DNA of 64,000 nucleotides, taken from assembly GCA_964036195.1 (NCBI GenBank), contig OZ038458.1, forward strand, positions 11,669,832 through 11,733,831. The letters are read 5' to 3'. This DNA comes from Sphaerolaimus hirsutus (Eukaryota > Nematoda > Chromadorea > Monhysterida > Sphaerolaimidae). This document shows, piece by piece, positions 46,801 to 53,079 of the stretch. The stretch's first letter is position 1, and every line of letters starts with the position of its first letter. Under the pieces are notes generated by a model. It did no database searches. It saw only the letters and a list, made by a program, of their open reading frames with translations, and was not told where the DNA came from. The position numbers and the translations under genes are program-made.

Positions 46801-46960
46801 TCGACATTATATATTTAGCGTCAAATGGCTAAATAAACATCAAGTGTACGCCAAGCCAAACTATGTCACACAACCGGTCAACTTTATAAAACTCACCGCC
46901 GGCCGTGGCGCTGGTCGCGTCCACCAGCAGCAGCAACAGCGCGAAAAACGCGACAAACAT
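13648..46960 (-). CDS. Giant secreted chitin-binding protein, 21 CBM14 (peritrophin-A) domains, 35 exons
   Basis: Reconstructed exon by exon on the minus strand: 35 exons totalling 4,791 coding bases (1,596 residues), all joined by GT-AG introns with matching phases. Order: signal peptide, then 21 six-cysteine domains of the CBM14 type (spacing in the typical domain C-x15-C-x6-C-x9-C-x12-C-x8-C), separated by short Thr/Pro-rich linkers. Aromatic chitin-contact positions (DYPWF, FFD) are retained. CBM14 proteins are secreted and bind chitin in cuticle or peritrophic matrix, and an array this long could cross-link many fibrils. No catalytic domain and no transmembrane segment are seen. Introns between domains are phase 1, and most domains are cut once internally in phase 2. 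Domain-level entries below give exon coordinates. Transcript support is lacking, so alternative splicing of the cassettes cannot be excluded. Confidence 0.8.
14147..14335 (-). CDS. Large chitin-binding gene, exon 34, CBM14 domain 20
   Basis: SFTCSGRAAGFYSSALSCGS to DVPGCSRPKAE. 189 bases, same as the paralog exon 56819-57007. Confidence 0.85.
14703..14876 (-). CDS. Large chitin-binding gene, exon 33, CBM14 domain 19
   Basis: DKPNGFYPDPSMCDGFLICA to VRKPCGTEID. 174 bases, same as the paralog exon 57311-57484. Both end with a donor that follows ATTGA(T/C)C. Confidence 0.85.
15258..15473 (-). CDS. Large chitin-binding gene, exon 32, CBM14 domain 18
   Basis: VPFDCTGRSDGNYPAGRCAA to LPGCLPGEGEF and then ATFCN, which supplies the first cysteine of the next domain. 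216 bases, same length as its counterpart 58571-58786. Confidence 0.85.
15711..15944 (-). CDS. Large chitin-binding gene, exon 31, CBM14 domain 17
   Basis: Unsplit domain FDCAGLPYGNYPDNKRSCSP to VEACSGTPRPPSQPTE. Ortholog-like to the paralog exon 59022-59258 (YGNYPDN, CSGTPRPP). Confidence 0.85.
16012..16999 (-). CDS. Large chitin-binding gene, exons 29-30, CBM14 domain 16
   Basis: Exons 16891-16999 and 16012-16148 (SCQNGLFFDGDSRRCLEPQY, linker ending PSAVPDY). The second exon is 137 bases, identical in length and ending (PDY then phase-1 G) to the second-domain exon of the paralog at 59501-59637. Confidence 0.85.
17430..18020. mobile_element. Foldback element in the large gene's intron
   Basis: The left arm (CCCAGACATCCACTACGC, AATGACCCTGAAAAGTGCAA) is mirrored at 17.95-18.01 kb, and the arms extend inward to a centre near 17.7 kb (CATTAGTGATTATCCCTTCA). 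About 590 bases, almost fully palindromic. Confidence 0.7.
18293..18591 (-). CDS. Large chitin-binding gene, exons 27-28, CBM14 domain 15
   Basis: Exons 18483-18591 and 18293-18417 of the VPFDCSGLADGDYPW / TPTQGNP variant. Confidence 0.85.
19422..19723 (-). CDS. Large chitin-binding gene, exons 25-26, CBM14 domain 14
   Basis: Exons 19615-19723 and 19422-19555 (VGFDCSGRADGDYAWFPTAP type). Acceptor of the second exon is TTTTTAAG, slightly unusual but still AG. Confidence 0.85.
19995..20288 (-). CDS. Large chitin-binding gene, exons 23-24, CBM14 domain 13
   Basis: Exons 20180-20288 and 19995-20119, near-identical to domains 7, 9 and 15. The intron downstream contains TATTAATTATTATCAAAAA, also found after domain 7 at about 37.06 kb. 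Confidence 0.85.
20481..20781 (-). CDS. Large chitin-binding gene, exons 21-22, CBM14 domain 12
   Basis: Exons 20673-20781 (VGFDCSGRADGDYAWFPTAP) and 20481-20614, very similar at DNA level to domains 8 and 14, including part of the adjoining intron. Confidence 0.85.
20964..21262 (-). CDS. Large chitin-binding gene, exons 19-20, CBM14 domain 11
   Basis: Exons 21154-21262 (AVPFDCSGKADGDYAWFPTA) and 20964-21088 (SCQSGLFFDAESRRCLEAQF, linker PTPAPTPQPTQGNP). Confidence 0.85.
21616..26028 (-). CDS. Large chitin-binding gene, exons 17-18, CBM14 domain 10
   Basis: Exons 25920-26028 (VGFDCNGKADGDYAWFPTAP) and 21616-21740 (SCQAGLFFDGESRRCQEPQY, linker ESPPENEPVPTT). Separated by a 4.2-kb intron full of elements. 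The upstream intron (26.03-34.33 kb) carries the DIRS retrotransposon. Confidence 0.8.
25079..25743. mobile_element. hAT-like element with GCGCTTTT interior
   Basis: TAGGGATGGC at the left and CCATCCCTA at the right, flanked by ATCCAGAG on both sides (25071-25078 and 25744-25751). Terminal 100 bases consist of GCGC and long T or A runs. The middle is ordinary AT-rich sequence. Confidence 0.8.
27341..27470. repeat. DIRS left inverted terminal repeat
   Basis: Begins CAGTGGTCTAGCCACTCAAG and ends at TAGTCATTCA. It is the complement of 33249-33379 with about three differences. Confidence 0.85.
27973..28071. repeat. DIRS internal complementary region
   Basis: AGTGGCTAGACCACTGTCTA through TTTACTATCCAGTGG to TAGAACG. 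The left half is complementary to 27291-27356 and the right half to the outer right end; the halves meet at a shared TTT. It lies immediately 3' of the recombinase stop codon. Confidence 0.85.
28082..29062 (-). CDS. DIRS tyrosine recombinase
   Basis: A 326-codon intact frame. It contains the catalytic signature of tyrosine recombinases: an Arg in ARPSRASELAAI, the HSFRAAAASK box (H-x-x-R) and a C-terminal GCWSKKS...FFRHYNR segment with the nucleophilic Tyr. An N-terminal SAM-like core-binding domain (residues about 20-110, HRWNNWCSQ...FLASEHARGLS) precedes it. In DIRS elements this enzyme, rather than a DDE integrase, inserts the circular cDNA. Ends 11 bases before the internal complementary region. 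No methyltransferase-like domain is evident. Confidence 0.9.
   Translation of the reverse strand: MAVIRNSCLSSGFSSTAADLVAKSLSSATHTHYTAVWHRWNNWCSQKRGDPFHPAVSHIANFLASEHARGLSYASIASTKSALSSLLTPSIGDILSHNVLLKRLLAGCYKVKPPKAKYSNIWDPALLVEFFEKNWPHNDDLSLMFLTIKSVALVALARPSRASELAAIDRNSVRFSNLGCSFSLLTPTKTQTSGSLKSINIQKLSQLSQNVNICPVETLRSYLTRTNNFISPSNSKLFIITRSPFNDASTDSIRRWLLTALNLAKIPKFSAHSFRAAAASKALFSGVPLNQILEAGCWSKKSHVFFRHYNRADNIISNFSDAVLLE
29150..30097 (-). pseudogene. DIRS RNase H and connection domain, with in-frame stop
   Basis: From about 30,097 the frame encodes the end of the RT thumb (LEPGSAFCREL) and then an RNase H domain: VVMATDASNLGWGAV with the first catalytic Asp, a VRELLAV segment with the Glu and QSDNTTVVAYIN with the next Asp. 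A TGA at 29654-29656 interrupts the frame right after THSRML. The same frame then continues with HIPGVFNVLADKASR and the DLFAA...DAF segment typical of DIRS pol C-termini. The stop is a single point change in otherwise uninterrupted family sequence, so the domain is decayed in this copy. Confidence 0.8.
30057..31140 (-). pseudogene. DIRS reverse transcriptase, frameshifted at its 3' end
   Basis: Encodes the RT fingers and palm: IRPILDLSPLNKFI, the LTDAYFTIPIRE motif with the first catalytic Asp, LPFGLSTAPFIFTKL and YLDDIIVLA with the catalytic pair. Near 30,095-30,105, after ASFLGYI, the family sequence (SIALEPGS) continues in another frame, so a one-base indel is present. No ATG lies at the start; the frame is open from a stop near 31,142. 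Translation in intact relatives may use frameshifting or splicing from gag. Confidence 0.85.
31135..33223 (-). CDS. DIRS gag-like gene with six predicted introns
   Basis: Begins ATG at 33223 (MPRESRRRRRSRSRSTSWSS), an RS-rich basic N-terminus followed by an acidic region (PELDNHDDDELLDENQ), a helical middle part and a Gln/Arg/Asn-rich tail (QRNFPRQMAAFRPNF). The reading frame is kept only by removing six GT-AG segments. Exons: 32951-33223, 32713-32880, 32299-32549, 31976-32225, 31720-31903, 31490-31615, 31135-31319. Introns are 70, 163, 73, 72, 104 and 170 bases. All phases match and the spliced frame is 478 residues. The first three acceptors end in TCTCAG, TTGCAG and TTGTAG. The role as structural Gag is inferred from position. 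Confidence 0.65.
33249..33379. repeat. DIRS right inverted terminal repeat
   Basis: Inverse copy of 27341-27470, just upstream of the gag start. It probably contains the element's promoter. Confidence 0.85.
34334..36398 (-). CDS. Large chitin-binding gene, exons 15-16, CBM14 domain 9
   Basis: Exons 36290-36398 (VPFDCSGLADGDYPWFDGPN) and 34334-34458 (TCQAGLFFDVEYARCLEAQY). Same variant as domains 7, 13 and 15. The intervening intron holds the 34543-34949 simple-repeat element and the 35.4-35.9 kb foldback. Confidence 0.85.
34543..34949. mobile_element. Simple-repeat hAT-like element (CGGGAT)n, copy 1
   Basis: Ends TAGGGTTCAAACGGGAT and its complement, flanked by TTGTCATG on both sides (34535-34542, 34950-34957). 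The arms are runs of GGGATC/CGGGAT hexamers. A 200-base core (AATGTTTTGGCATCCACAG...) separates them. Confidence 0.85.
35412..35884. mobile_element. Foldback element, arms about 170 bases
   Basis: AGGCGCGTTTTTACACTG at the left matches the inverse near 35.87 kb. CTTCACACATG, ATTGATCATCACTTGATCAG and CACTGCCTAAGACATAC are all mirrored. The centre has GTTGTCGGAGG against CCTCCGACAAC. Confidence 0.65.
36588..36891 (-). CDS. Large chitin-binding gene, exons 13-14, CBM14 domain 8
   Basis: Exons 36783-36891 (VGFDCSGKADGDYAWFPTAP) and 36588-36721 (SCQAGLFFDGDSQRCLEPQY, linker ETTVPDDAATT). Confidence 0.85.
37158..37459 (-). CDS. Large chitin-binding gene, exons 11-12, CBM14 domain 7
   Basis: Exons 37351-37459 (VPFDCSGLADGDYPWFDGPN) and 37158-37282 (TCQAGLFFDVEYARCLEAQY, linker TTPTQGNP). 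This variant alternates with the DVGF variant to form a two-domain unit. Confidence 0.85.
37481..38352. mobile_element. hAT-like TAGGGATGG element
   Basis: TAGGGATGGCCG to CGGCCATCCCTA. The right flank is GTTACACG; the left flank GTTACG is probably a shortened duplicate. Interior terminal parts are runs of T, A and GTTTTT. Contains an ACTAGTTGAC-type MITE near 37.88-38.11 kb. Confidence 0.65.
38361..39566. mobile_element. hAT-like TAGGGTTGG element with T/A-run interior
   Basis: TAGGGTTGGTCGATG to TTTCAACCCTA, flanked by GTTACACG on both sides (38353-38360, 39567-39574). It sits directly beside the previous element, sharing its duplication, and is itself split by the (CGGGAT)n element at 38458-39013. 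Confidence 0.75.
38458..39013. mobile_element. Simple-repeat hAT-like element (CGGGAT)n, copy 2
   Basis: TAGGGTTCAAACGGGAC to CCCGTTTGAACCCTA, flanked by CTAAGCAC on both sides (38450-38457, 39014-39021). CCCGATCCCGAT arms surround a core like those of copies 1 and 3. Confidence 0.85.
39661..39965 (-). CDS. Large chitin-binding gene, exons 9-10, CBM14 domain 6
   Basis: Exons 39857-39965 (DVNFDCSDKTDGDYAWFPTA) and 39661-39794 (SCQAGLFFDGDSRRCLEPQY, linker ETTVPDDAATT). First of eleven near-standard two-exon cassettes (109 plus 125, 134 or 137 bases). Confidence 0.85.
40495..40719 (-). CDS. Large chitin-binding gene, exon 8, CBM14 domain 5
   Basis: Unsplit domain beginning VPVEFNCKGRADGDYAASKC and ending FVPGCGG with linker TATTTPINEPIVTE. 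Phase 1 at both ends. It looks like an intron-less version of the standard cassette. Confidence 0.8.
41286..42154 (-). CDS. Large chitin-binding gene, exons 6-7, CBM14 domain 4
   Basis: Exon 6 is 42007-42154 (APFDCSQLPDGDYPWFPNGP) and exon 7 is 41286-41404 (KCPNDLYFDETSKLCLDAMY). First domain with the standard split: phase 2 after the fourth-cysteine approach, phase 1 outside. A hAT-like element (41728-41971) lies in the intron between them. Confidence 0.8.
41728..41971. mobile_element. hAT-like CAGGGTTGG element with ATTTTATTT interior
   Basis: CAGGGTTGGTTTTATAAAAA to TTTTGCCAACCATG, flanked by GTCATGAC on both sides (41720-41727, 41972-41979). An internal GACCAGAATTGGTTTTTG suggests a partial duplication of the left end. 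Confidence 0.8.
42488..42718 (-). CDS. Large chitin-binding gene, exon 5, CBM14 domain 3
   Basis: Single-exon domain: PFSCGTLTSGTYAIRSNPCT to YVPACGG, followed by a Thr/Ala/Pro linker (ATSPAATEATTQ). Phase 1 at both ends, acceptor CTTACACAG, donor AGG/GTGTGT. Confidence 0.8.
42801..44864 (-). CDS. Large chitin-binding gene, exons 3-4, CBM14 domain 2
   Basis: Exon 3 is 44739-44864 (starts GDAFSCGGKVGL, donor TAT/GTGCGT) and exon 4 is 42801-42864 (VFDADSLKCLPVESAGCLPS, donor CCAG/GTCTG). The domain is split just before the FD motif in phase 0, a different split site from the later cassettes, so this domain belongs to an older, unduplicated part of the gene. The intron contains the 43.24-44.16 kb foldback element. 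Confidence 0.7.
43241..44162. mobile_element. Foldback element, about 920 bases
   Basis: CATGTACATGGTCGGGCTGA to its complement at 44143-44162. Long arms, for example CACGTTAATATATCAG and CAACGCTGCTTTAAGTTGTG mirrored near 44.07 and 43.94 kb. It lies in the intron of CBM14 domain 2. Confidence 0.75.
45167..45612. mobile_element. Simple-repeat hAT-like element (CGGGAT)n, copy 3
   Basis: TAGGGTTCAAACGGGATCCC to CCCGTTTGAACCTTA, flanked by CATCTAAC on both sides (45159-45166, 45613-45620). Core CATTTTATGCCACGTTTCTG resembles copy 1 in inverse. Confidence 0.85.
46284..46489 (-). CDS. Large chitin-binding gene, exon 2, CBM14 domain 1
   Basis: Single-exon domain beginning VLSGFGHCSGQADGLYATID with six cysteines and the LTFD segment before the fifth. 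Acceptor CACTCACGCAG, donor CCCCG/GTCGGT. Unlike most linkers the end is phase 0, which agrees with exon 3. Confidence 0.75.
46897..46960 (-). CDS. Large chitin-binding gene, exon 1 (signal peptide)
   Basis: Encodes MFVAFFALLLLLVDATSATA then G, a strong signal peptide with an uninterrupted Leu core and small residues before the likely cleavage site. It ends in phase 1 at donor GGCG/GTGAGT, matching exon 2. This fixes the 5' end of the gene. Confidence 0.8.
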
Positions 46961-47669
46961 GTTCCTGGCGAATGTTCAGAAAAACTCGCGTAACCCCTCA
47001 AATTACCAGGAGCAAGCACCTACAACGCCGACAGTCCCTATCAGAAATGATAAAACGAATGACTGATAGCCACCAGGGCGGGCGTTTGCGCCCCGCGGAG
47101 AAAGTTTTTCATTTTGAACCAGTTTTAATCGACCGTACCGAAATTGCCCTGAATTTCAGGTTAAGAGTAGTTTCGAAATAACGGTAACTAAAACAAAAAT
47201 GAACCCCTAAATAACTGATACAAGACAATGAAAAATCCATGCCATGTAAGACTTCAAACAATGTGCCCATAGACTCATTCATCCAAGTTATCAGGGCGAA
47301 TGATAACACGAAATTTTCATGACTACCGCTCCAAAACCGGTTCAAAAGGGGCCCGTTGTATTTACTTAATTTAGTCAGGCTCGTGATAGGAAATTTCATG
47401 AGCCGACATGTTTTTTTTTGGTGTAGCACGATTTGCATTTTTACGTGGAATATTGGCTAAACACCATAATGGCTAAAGCCAACGAAAAGCAAAATTACTG
47501 TTGTTTTTAAAATTCAGATGGGATATGGTAAATTTCATTTTGGTAAGTGTTTTTGTCAATGTGCCAATTTAGTGCCAAACATAGTGATGTTAAGGTCACC
47601 GGGAAACATGATACCACCACATCGGATCGGAACCACTCCCATCGCATGGAAACGGCACCCTGGGGCAGC

Positions 47670-47927
47670 TAGTGATGGAAAAGCGCCATAGCACTAGCGC
47701 CAAAGCAAAAAGCACCATGGCGCTTTTGGCGCTTGGCGCTATATTGCTCTCGCGTCATTGGCGCTTGGGGCTGAGGTTCTGAAAAGCGCCATGGCGCTTG
47801 GCGCTATTTTTGTGTGGCGCCAGGAACAAAGCGCCTGACGCTGGCGTTTGGCGCTGGCGCCTAAGCAAAAAGCGCCATGGCGCTTTTGGCGCTTGGCGCC
47901 AAAGTCCTGGCGCTTTTTCCATCACTA
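47670..47927. mobile_element. TAGTGATGG element with GGCGC-palindrome interior
   Basis: TAGTGATGGAAAAGCGCC to GGCGCTTTTTCCATCACTA, with GGCAGC on both sides. The interior is almost only GCGCCATGGCGC and TTGGCGCT words. Similar GGCGCCAGCGCCATGG patches lie at 22.36-22.41, 35.08-35.15 and about 61.0 kb. Confidence 0.65.
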
Positions 47928-49554
47928 GGCAGCACTAAAATTGACACTGCGCCGTTGCCTTTCGTAAAAAAATGGTACCAGCATCGAAAGAACACCAGAG
48001 TTGTTAAAAGTACTGAACTTTTTCAAAGTAAATGTAAATGTAAAATATTTTTATTTTATTCACTGAGTAACACATTATTCACATTCATTTATTTTGAGTA
48101 CAGAAAACGTAAAATAAAAATTTTTACTTTTACACTGCGAGTAAATTACTTTTCTCTCAGGAAAAACGTAGAAGCGAGTACTTTTACTCGCATAAAATGT
48201 AAAAGTGAGTGTTTTTTTTCTTCAATTTTTCCGCTGAAATACATTTTACAAATTTCAATTTTTCTACTAAAATACAATACATCAAAATCAAAATACCTTT
48301 TTTATGTCCTTTTTGGTATAAATGAAAATATATTAAAATAATTGTATTTATCCGTATTTTCTCCCGTTTTTTATTCAGAAAGATTTGATTACTGTATATC
48401 CTTGAATAATACCGCCCCTTGAATACCCCCCCCCCCGTTGGCTACGTGAGGAAAAAATAACTTCTTCTAGCCAATTTTGAACTCAATTTTAATTTTTGCA
48501 GCCTGCAAGCTGTTTCTGCATATGCATTTGCATAATTTTGTTTGCGGAAAAGGAGATCCATGTAAAATTCAAGGTTAGAACTGCAATTTATGCATGCACT
48601 TTCATGTATTTCCAAACAAGATTGCCATATTTCCTCGAAATACCCTGGGGGTTTATTTCTCCAGACTGAGAATTTTGAGGGAGGTTAAACGAGGGGGGGG
48701 GGGGGTATTTAGAGGGGGTTATTATTTCGCCAGAATTTTTTTTAATAATACCAATACCAATTTGTTGTTTGTAAAATGAATCAGACATAGAAAACTGCAA
48801 CAATAATCACCATGGATAAGAGTCTATAAACTAGCAGGATTCTCTCCGACCATCGGTCGGGTTTCATGGTTCTCTACAGTTTCAGATGTACTAATGGGCG
48901 ATAATTACATTCATCAATTATAAATCCCCTCACATACAAATAGTTGTCATGCTAAGCTATAATAACATCAATAATCTGTGCATATTTGTTGTGAAGTTAA
49001 GCTGTTGCCACTTGTTTCGACACCAGTATGATGACTGGTTGATTGGCATTTTGACAGCTCAGCTTCACAACTTTTTATTCAAGGGGATTGATAATTATTG
49101 TTAAAAAAGGTGCATGAAAGTCAGTGCCATCAAAAACTGTCAAATGCATTATTTCATCATTTGGCATTTTTTAAGCCCCAGAGAGTCTATTAGGGTGTTA
49201 TGGAATGTCGTGTCAAGGTTGAGTGCATATTTGAAATTAGTGCCATAAAAACAGCCAAATTTCATGATTTGCTATTGTTTACGCCCAATGGGTTCTATTT
49301 GAGGGTTTTGAAAATTTTGGTAACATAAAGATAGAGCACATATTTGCATCTGCAGCTGCACTATCAGAAATTATTGAAGTCAGCACAGTTAGAAAGCAGC
49401 ACATGCATTTTTCATGATTTACAATTTTTACAACCCAGGAGTTCTTTTTAAGGCTTCTGGTAATGTAGTGTCACAATGGAGTGCATATTTGCAGTGAGCA
49501 CCATCAGGAACCCCCATTCTCCCATTACTTCCATACATTTAGTTTCATGATAAC

Positions 49555-49980
49555 TTAATGTAAAACCCAACAAACTCAGCACCATAAAAAACTCATGTCA
49601 ACGTCAACCCCATAAACTCAGCATAAAGCCTCTGTGCACTGTAAAAACTTAAGTCAACCCCTCCTAATTTGTAAACTCCCATAAACTCAACAGAAACTCC
49701 AATAAACTCAGCACCTAAAAAACACATGTCAACTCCCTTATTTGTAAACTCACATAAACTCAGCATAAACAACCACCAACTTAGCACCCAAAAAAACGTA
49801 AGTGAACCCCCATAAACTCATTTGAAAACTCAGCCCCAATTTTTGAACTACCAAAAAACCCAGCCCCTAATGTCAACTCCTGTAAAATTAACCCCTAATT
49901 TGTCAACTTCCATCAACTCAGCGGCTAATGTGTCAACTCGGACACTAATTTATCAAGTCATATCAACGGGTCAGGCCTAT
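49555..49980. repeat. Degenerate minisatellite (CATAAACTCAGCAC)
   Basis: Imperfect 25-40 base units such as CTCCCATAAACTCAGC and TTTGTAAACTC repeated in tandem. Close in style to the array at 53.08-53.71 kb. Confidence 0.6.
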
Positions 49981-50089
49981 TATGCATCTAAACCCTTTAT
50001 GCATCTAGACCTTATATAGACACATTATAAATATGTACCTACAGGGATAAGAAGGGGGGTGGGTAACTCCTCCCCAAACCGCCGAGCTA

Positions 50090-50533
50090 CCGTATTTCCT
50101 CGAAATACCCCCCCCCCTCGAAATACCCCCCTCGAAATACCCCCCCTCAAAATGGACACTATGAACTTATAAACCCCCCCTCGAAATACCCCCCCCCCCA
50201 AATTTAGTGTATAGAGAACGTAAATGACAAAGGCTGCGGTTTGTCATCCCGACAATGCAGAACACACGTTAAAAACGATGACTCTGTTATGTGAGAACAG
50301 TGTTTGTACGTCTACACACTTATAAATGTCTTTAGAGTCTTATAAATGGCGATTTTTGTTGCATTTTTCGACGTCTGCGTACGTTTCAGACGACATTTTA
50401 GTACTGGGATTTCAAAAACTTTCTGGCGAAATAATAAACCCCCCCTCGAAATACCCCCCCCCTCGTTTAACCCCCCCTCAAAATTCTCACTCTGAAACAA
50501 TAAACCCCCCGGGGGTATTTCGAGGAAATACGG
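50090..50533. mobile_element. TA-flanked CCGTATTT element (copy B)
   Basis: Inverse-oriented near-identical copy of 12250-12698, flanked by TA at 50088-50089 and 50534-50535. It is inserted in AGCTATCTATC. Confidence 0.8.
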
Positions 50534-50736
50534 TATCTATCTTTAGCAGATGAAAATTTTTGTGGTTACTTTCCCCTGAACAGCCTCCCCCACAAATTGT
50601 CTAGCTATCGGAGCACTTTTGAGCATTTTTACCCTAATTTTCACCCAAAGTCGCTAATTTTCAGACTTTTTATAGATTTTCACCTTTAAAATCACTAGAT
50701 CATGTGTTTTATTGCATACTTTCAGCATGCCTGGGG

Positions 50737-52380
50737 CAACGATGGAAAGAACACAGAAATTGAACACAGAAACTCATTGAGTTTCTGTGTTTTTGTTTTA
50801 CACAGAAACACGGAAACTCACAAATTTTGAAAAACTCAAAACTCAAATGAGTTTTTTTTTGGAGAACACAGAAACACAGAAACACGGAAACACAGAAAAG
50901 TTTTTTGAGTTTTTTGAATTTTTTCAGTGAAGTGGTTGAATTCACATGAATTCAGCTAAACTAATTAAACAAGATATGATATGCATGTATAGTATTTGTG
51001 AAAAATATGTACATAAATGTATTCATATTTTATTATGGAACAAAGAAGAAATTGAAGATGGCATGCACAATTGCACATATCCTGATGGAATTGACAATTT
51101 AAGTTTCAACATGTTTCAGTATACCATATAACCTCGAATAAACCCCCCTCAAAATGGAATGGCAAAATAATAGCCCCCCCTCCAAATACACCCCTATGGG
51201 ATGATGTACCGTATTACCTCGAAATACCCCCATGGGGGTTTATTATTTCGCCAGCAAAATTTGAGGGGGGGTTAATTCGAGGGGGGGGTTTATTCGAGGG
51301 GGGGTTTTATTATTTCGTCAGAAATTTTTGTAGGGATCGTAGTAAATAGTAGGCATTTGCATACCCAAAACAGGTAATAAATGTGTCCAAACAGGATATA
51401 TTTGGACATAAAAACGTAGATAGCTACACAAACTAGTCTATGTGTAGCTGCAATGCAAATAACCAGTAATATACATCATGTACATTGCATACATGACGTA
51501 TTTATTATGTACATGACGTACATCATTCCGAAGGGGGGGGGGTATGTCGAGGGGGGGTTTATTATTTCCCCAGCCCATTTTGAGGGGGGGTTAATTCGAG
51601 GGGGGGGTTAATTCAAGGGGGGGATAATTCGAGGTAATACGGTACATGTAAAATGTAAATATTTATATGGTGTATTTATTACTGCTAATTAGCATCACAG
51701 CTACACATATGCTGTACTAGATTGTGCAGCTATCTATGTTTATTTCAAATATATCCTGTTTGTATATTTATAACCTGTTTTGGGTATGTAAATGCCTACT
51801 ATTTACCATGATCCTTATGAAATTTTCTGACAAAACAATAACCCCCGCCCCCTCAAATAAGCCCCCCTGTCAAAATTTGCTGGTGAAATAAAAAACTCCC
51901 TCAAGGTAATACAGTAGTTGTAGTTAAAATCAATTCTGTAGCCTTCCATACAGTGCACATCCATTGAAGAATTTTGGAGTACTGCGTAAATTGTCATTTC
52001 TGGGCATTTTGTTGATGCTGGTGTTGTGATGTGGATGTCCTCATTGTGGACATTTTGATGGACTTTTTCGACACTTGAATGAATACACAGATGTTATGTG
52101 GGGCTAAAACATGTGCAAAACCAATATTTTATAAGAAAACCACTGTTTCCACATCGAATTGCGGTAAATCATAATTTTTTGGAAAAACTCGAGTTTTTTT
52201 GAGAAAAACTCGAGTTTTTTAGTAAAAAACTCAAAAAACTCAAGTTTTTACAAAAAACACAGAAATAAAAACAGAGTTACTCAAGTTTTTTTCGAGAAAA
52301 AAACTCAAAACACAGGTATTCATTTTTGAAAAACTCAAAACACAGAAAGTGTTTTTTTTTGGAGAACTTACCCATCGTTG
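50737..52380. mobile_element. hAT-like CAACGATGG element with GAGTTTTT interior
   Basis: CAACGATGGAAAGAACACAG to CCATCGTTG, flanked by GCCTGGGG on both sides (50729-50736, 52381-52388). The arms consist of ACACAGAAAC and AAAAACTCAA words. It hosts the CCGTATTA element at 51209-51642 and has itself inserted into the end of the element at about 52.38 kb. Confidence 0.75.
51209..51642. mobile_element. TA-flanked CCGTATTACC element
   Basis: CCGTATTACCTCGAAATACC to GGTAATACGG, TA on both sides. G-rich blocks between GGTTTATTATTTCG words. A diverged relative of copies A and B. Confidence 0.7.
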
Positions 52381-52620
52381 GCCTGGGGCCAGTTCCGCAA
52401 AATGAGAAGTGAGAAGTGAAATGGCAAATGCAAAGTAAAAGCGCAAAGGCAAAGTGAAACGGCACGTTAATTGGCAAAAGCGAAGTAAAAAAATAAAAAT
52501 AAAAAGTAATTTCTCTTCGCTTTTGCCAATTCACTTGCCGTTTCACTTTGCCTTTGCGCTTTTATTTTGCATTTGCCATTTCACTTCTCACTTCTCATTT
52601 TGCGGAACTGGCCCCAGGCA
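52381..52620. mobile_element. Palindromic element with CCTGGGGCCAGTTCCGCA ends
   Basis: CCTGGGGCCAGTTCCGCAAA at the left is complementary to TGCGGAACTGGCCCCAGG at the right, with GAGAAGTGAGAAG and GCAAAGTGAAACGGCA arms. A similar element ends near 53.01 kb (TGCGGAACTGGCACCTGG). Confidence 0.65.
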
Positions 52621-53079
52621 TGCTGAAAGTATGTATATAAAAAAACACATGATTTAGTGATTTTAAAGGTGAAAATCTATAAAAAGTCTGAAAATTAGCG
52701 ACTTTGGGTGAAAATTAGTGTAAAAATGCTCAAAAGTGCTCCGATAGCTAGACAATTTCTGGGGGGCTGTTCAGGGGAAAGTAACCACAAAAATTTGCAA
52801 AATGGCAAATGTGAAGTGAAAGGAGAAGTGAGAAGTGAATTGAGAAGGAAATTGGCAAAAGCGAAGGGAAATACCTTTTTATTATTTTTATTTTTACTTC
52901 GCTTTTGCCCATTTACTTGCCATTTCACCTCGCTTTTGCCAATTTTCCTCTCAATTCACTTCGCATTTGCCACTTCACTTCTCACTTCTCTTATTGCGGA
53001 ACTGGCACCTGGTACAGTTAAATGCGTGCCGGTACTAGTTGCATAATGGGTTTAGATGCATAATGGCACAGGGCCACCT

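Larger units (their letters stand above)
46961..50089. other. Upstream flank of the large gene, no gene seen
   Basis: Contains the promoter side of the large chitin-binding gene, the GGCGCC-rich element at 47670-47927, a TTTTAC-rich element around 48.0-48.3 kb and a degraded TATTTCGAG copy near 48.63 kb. No protein-like frames. Confidence 0.4.
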
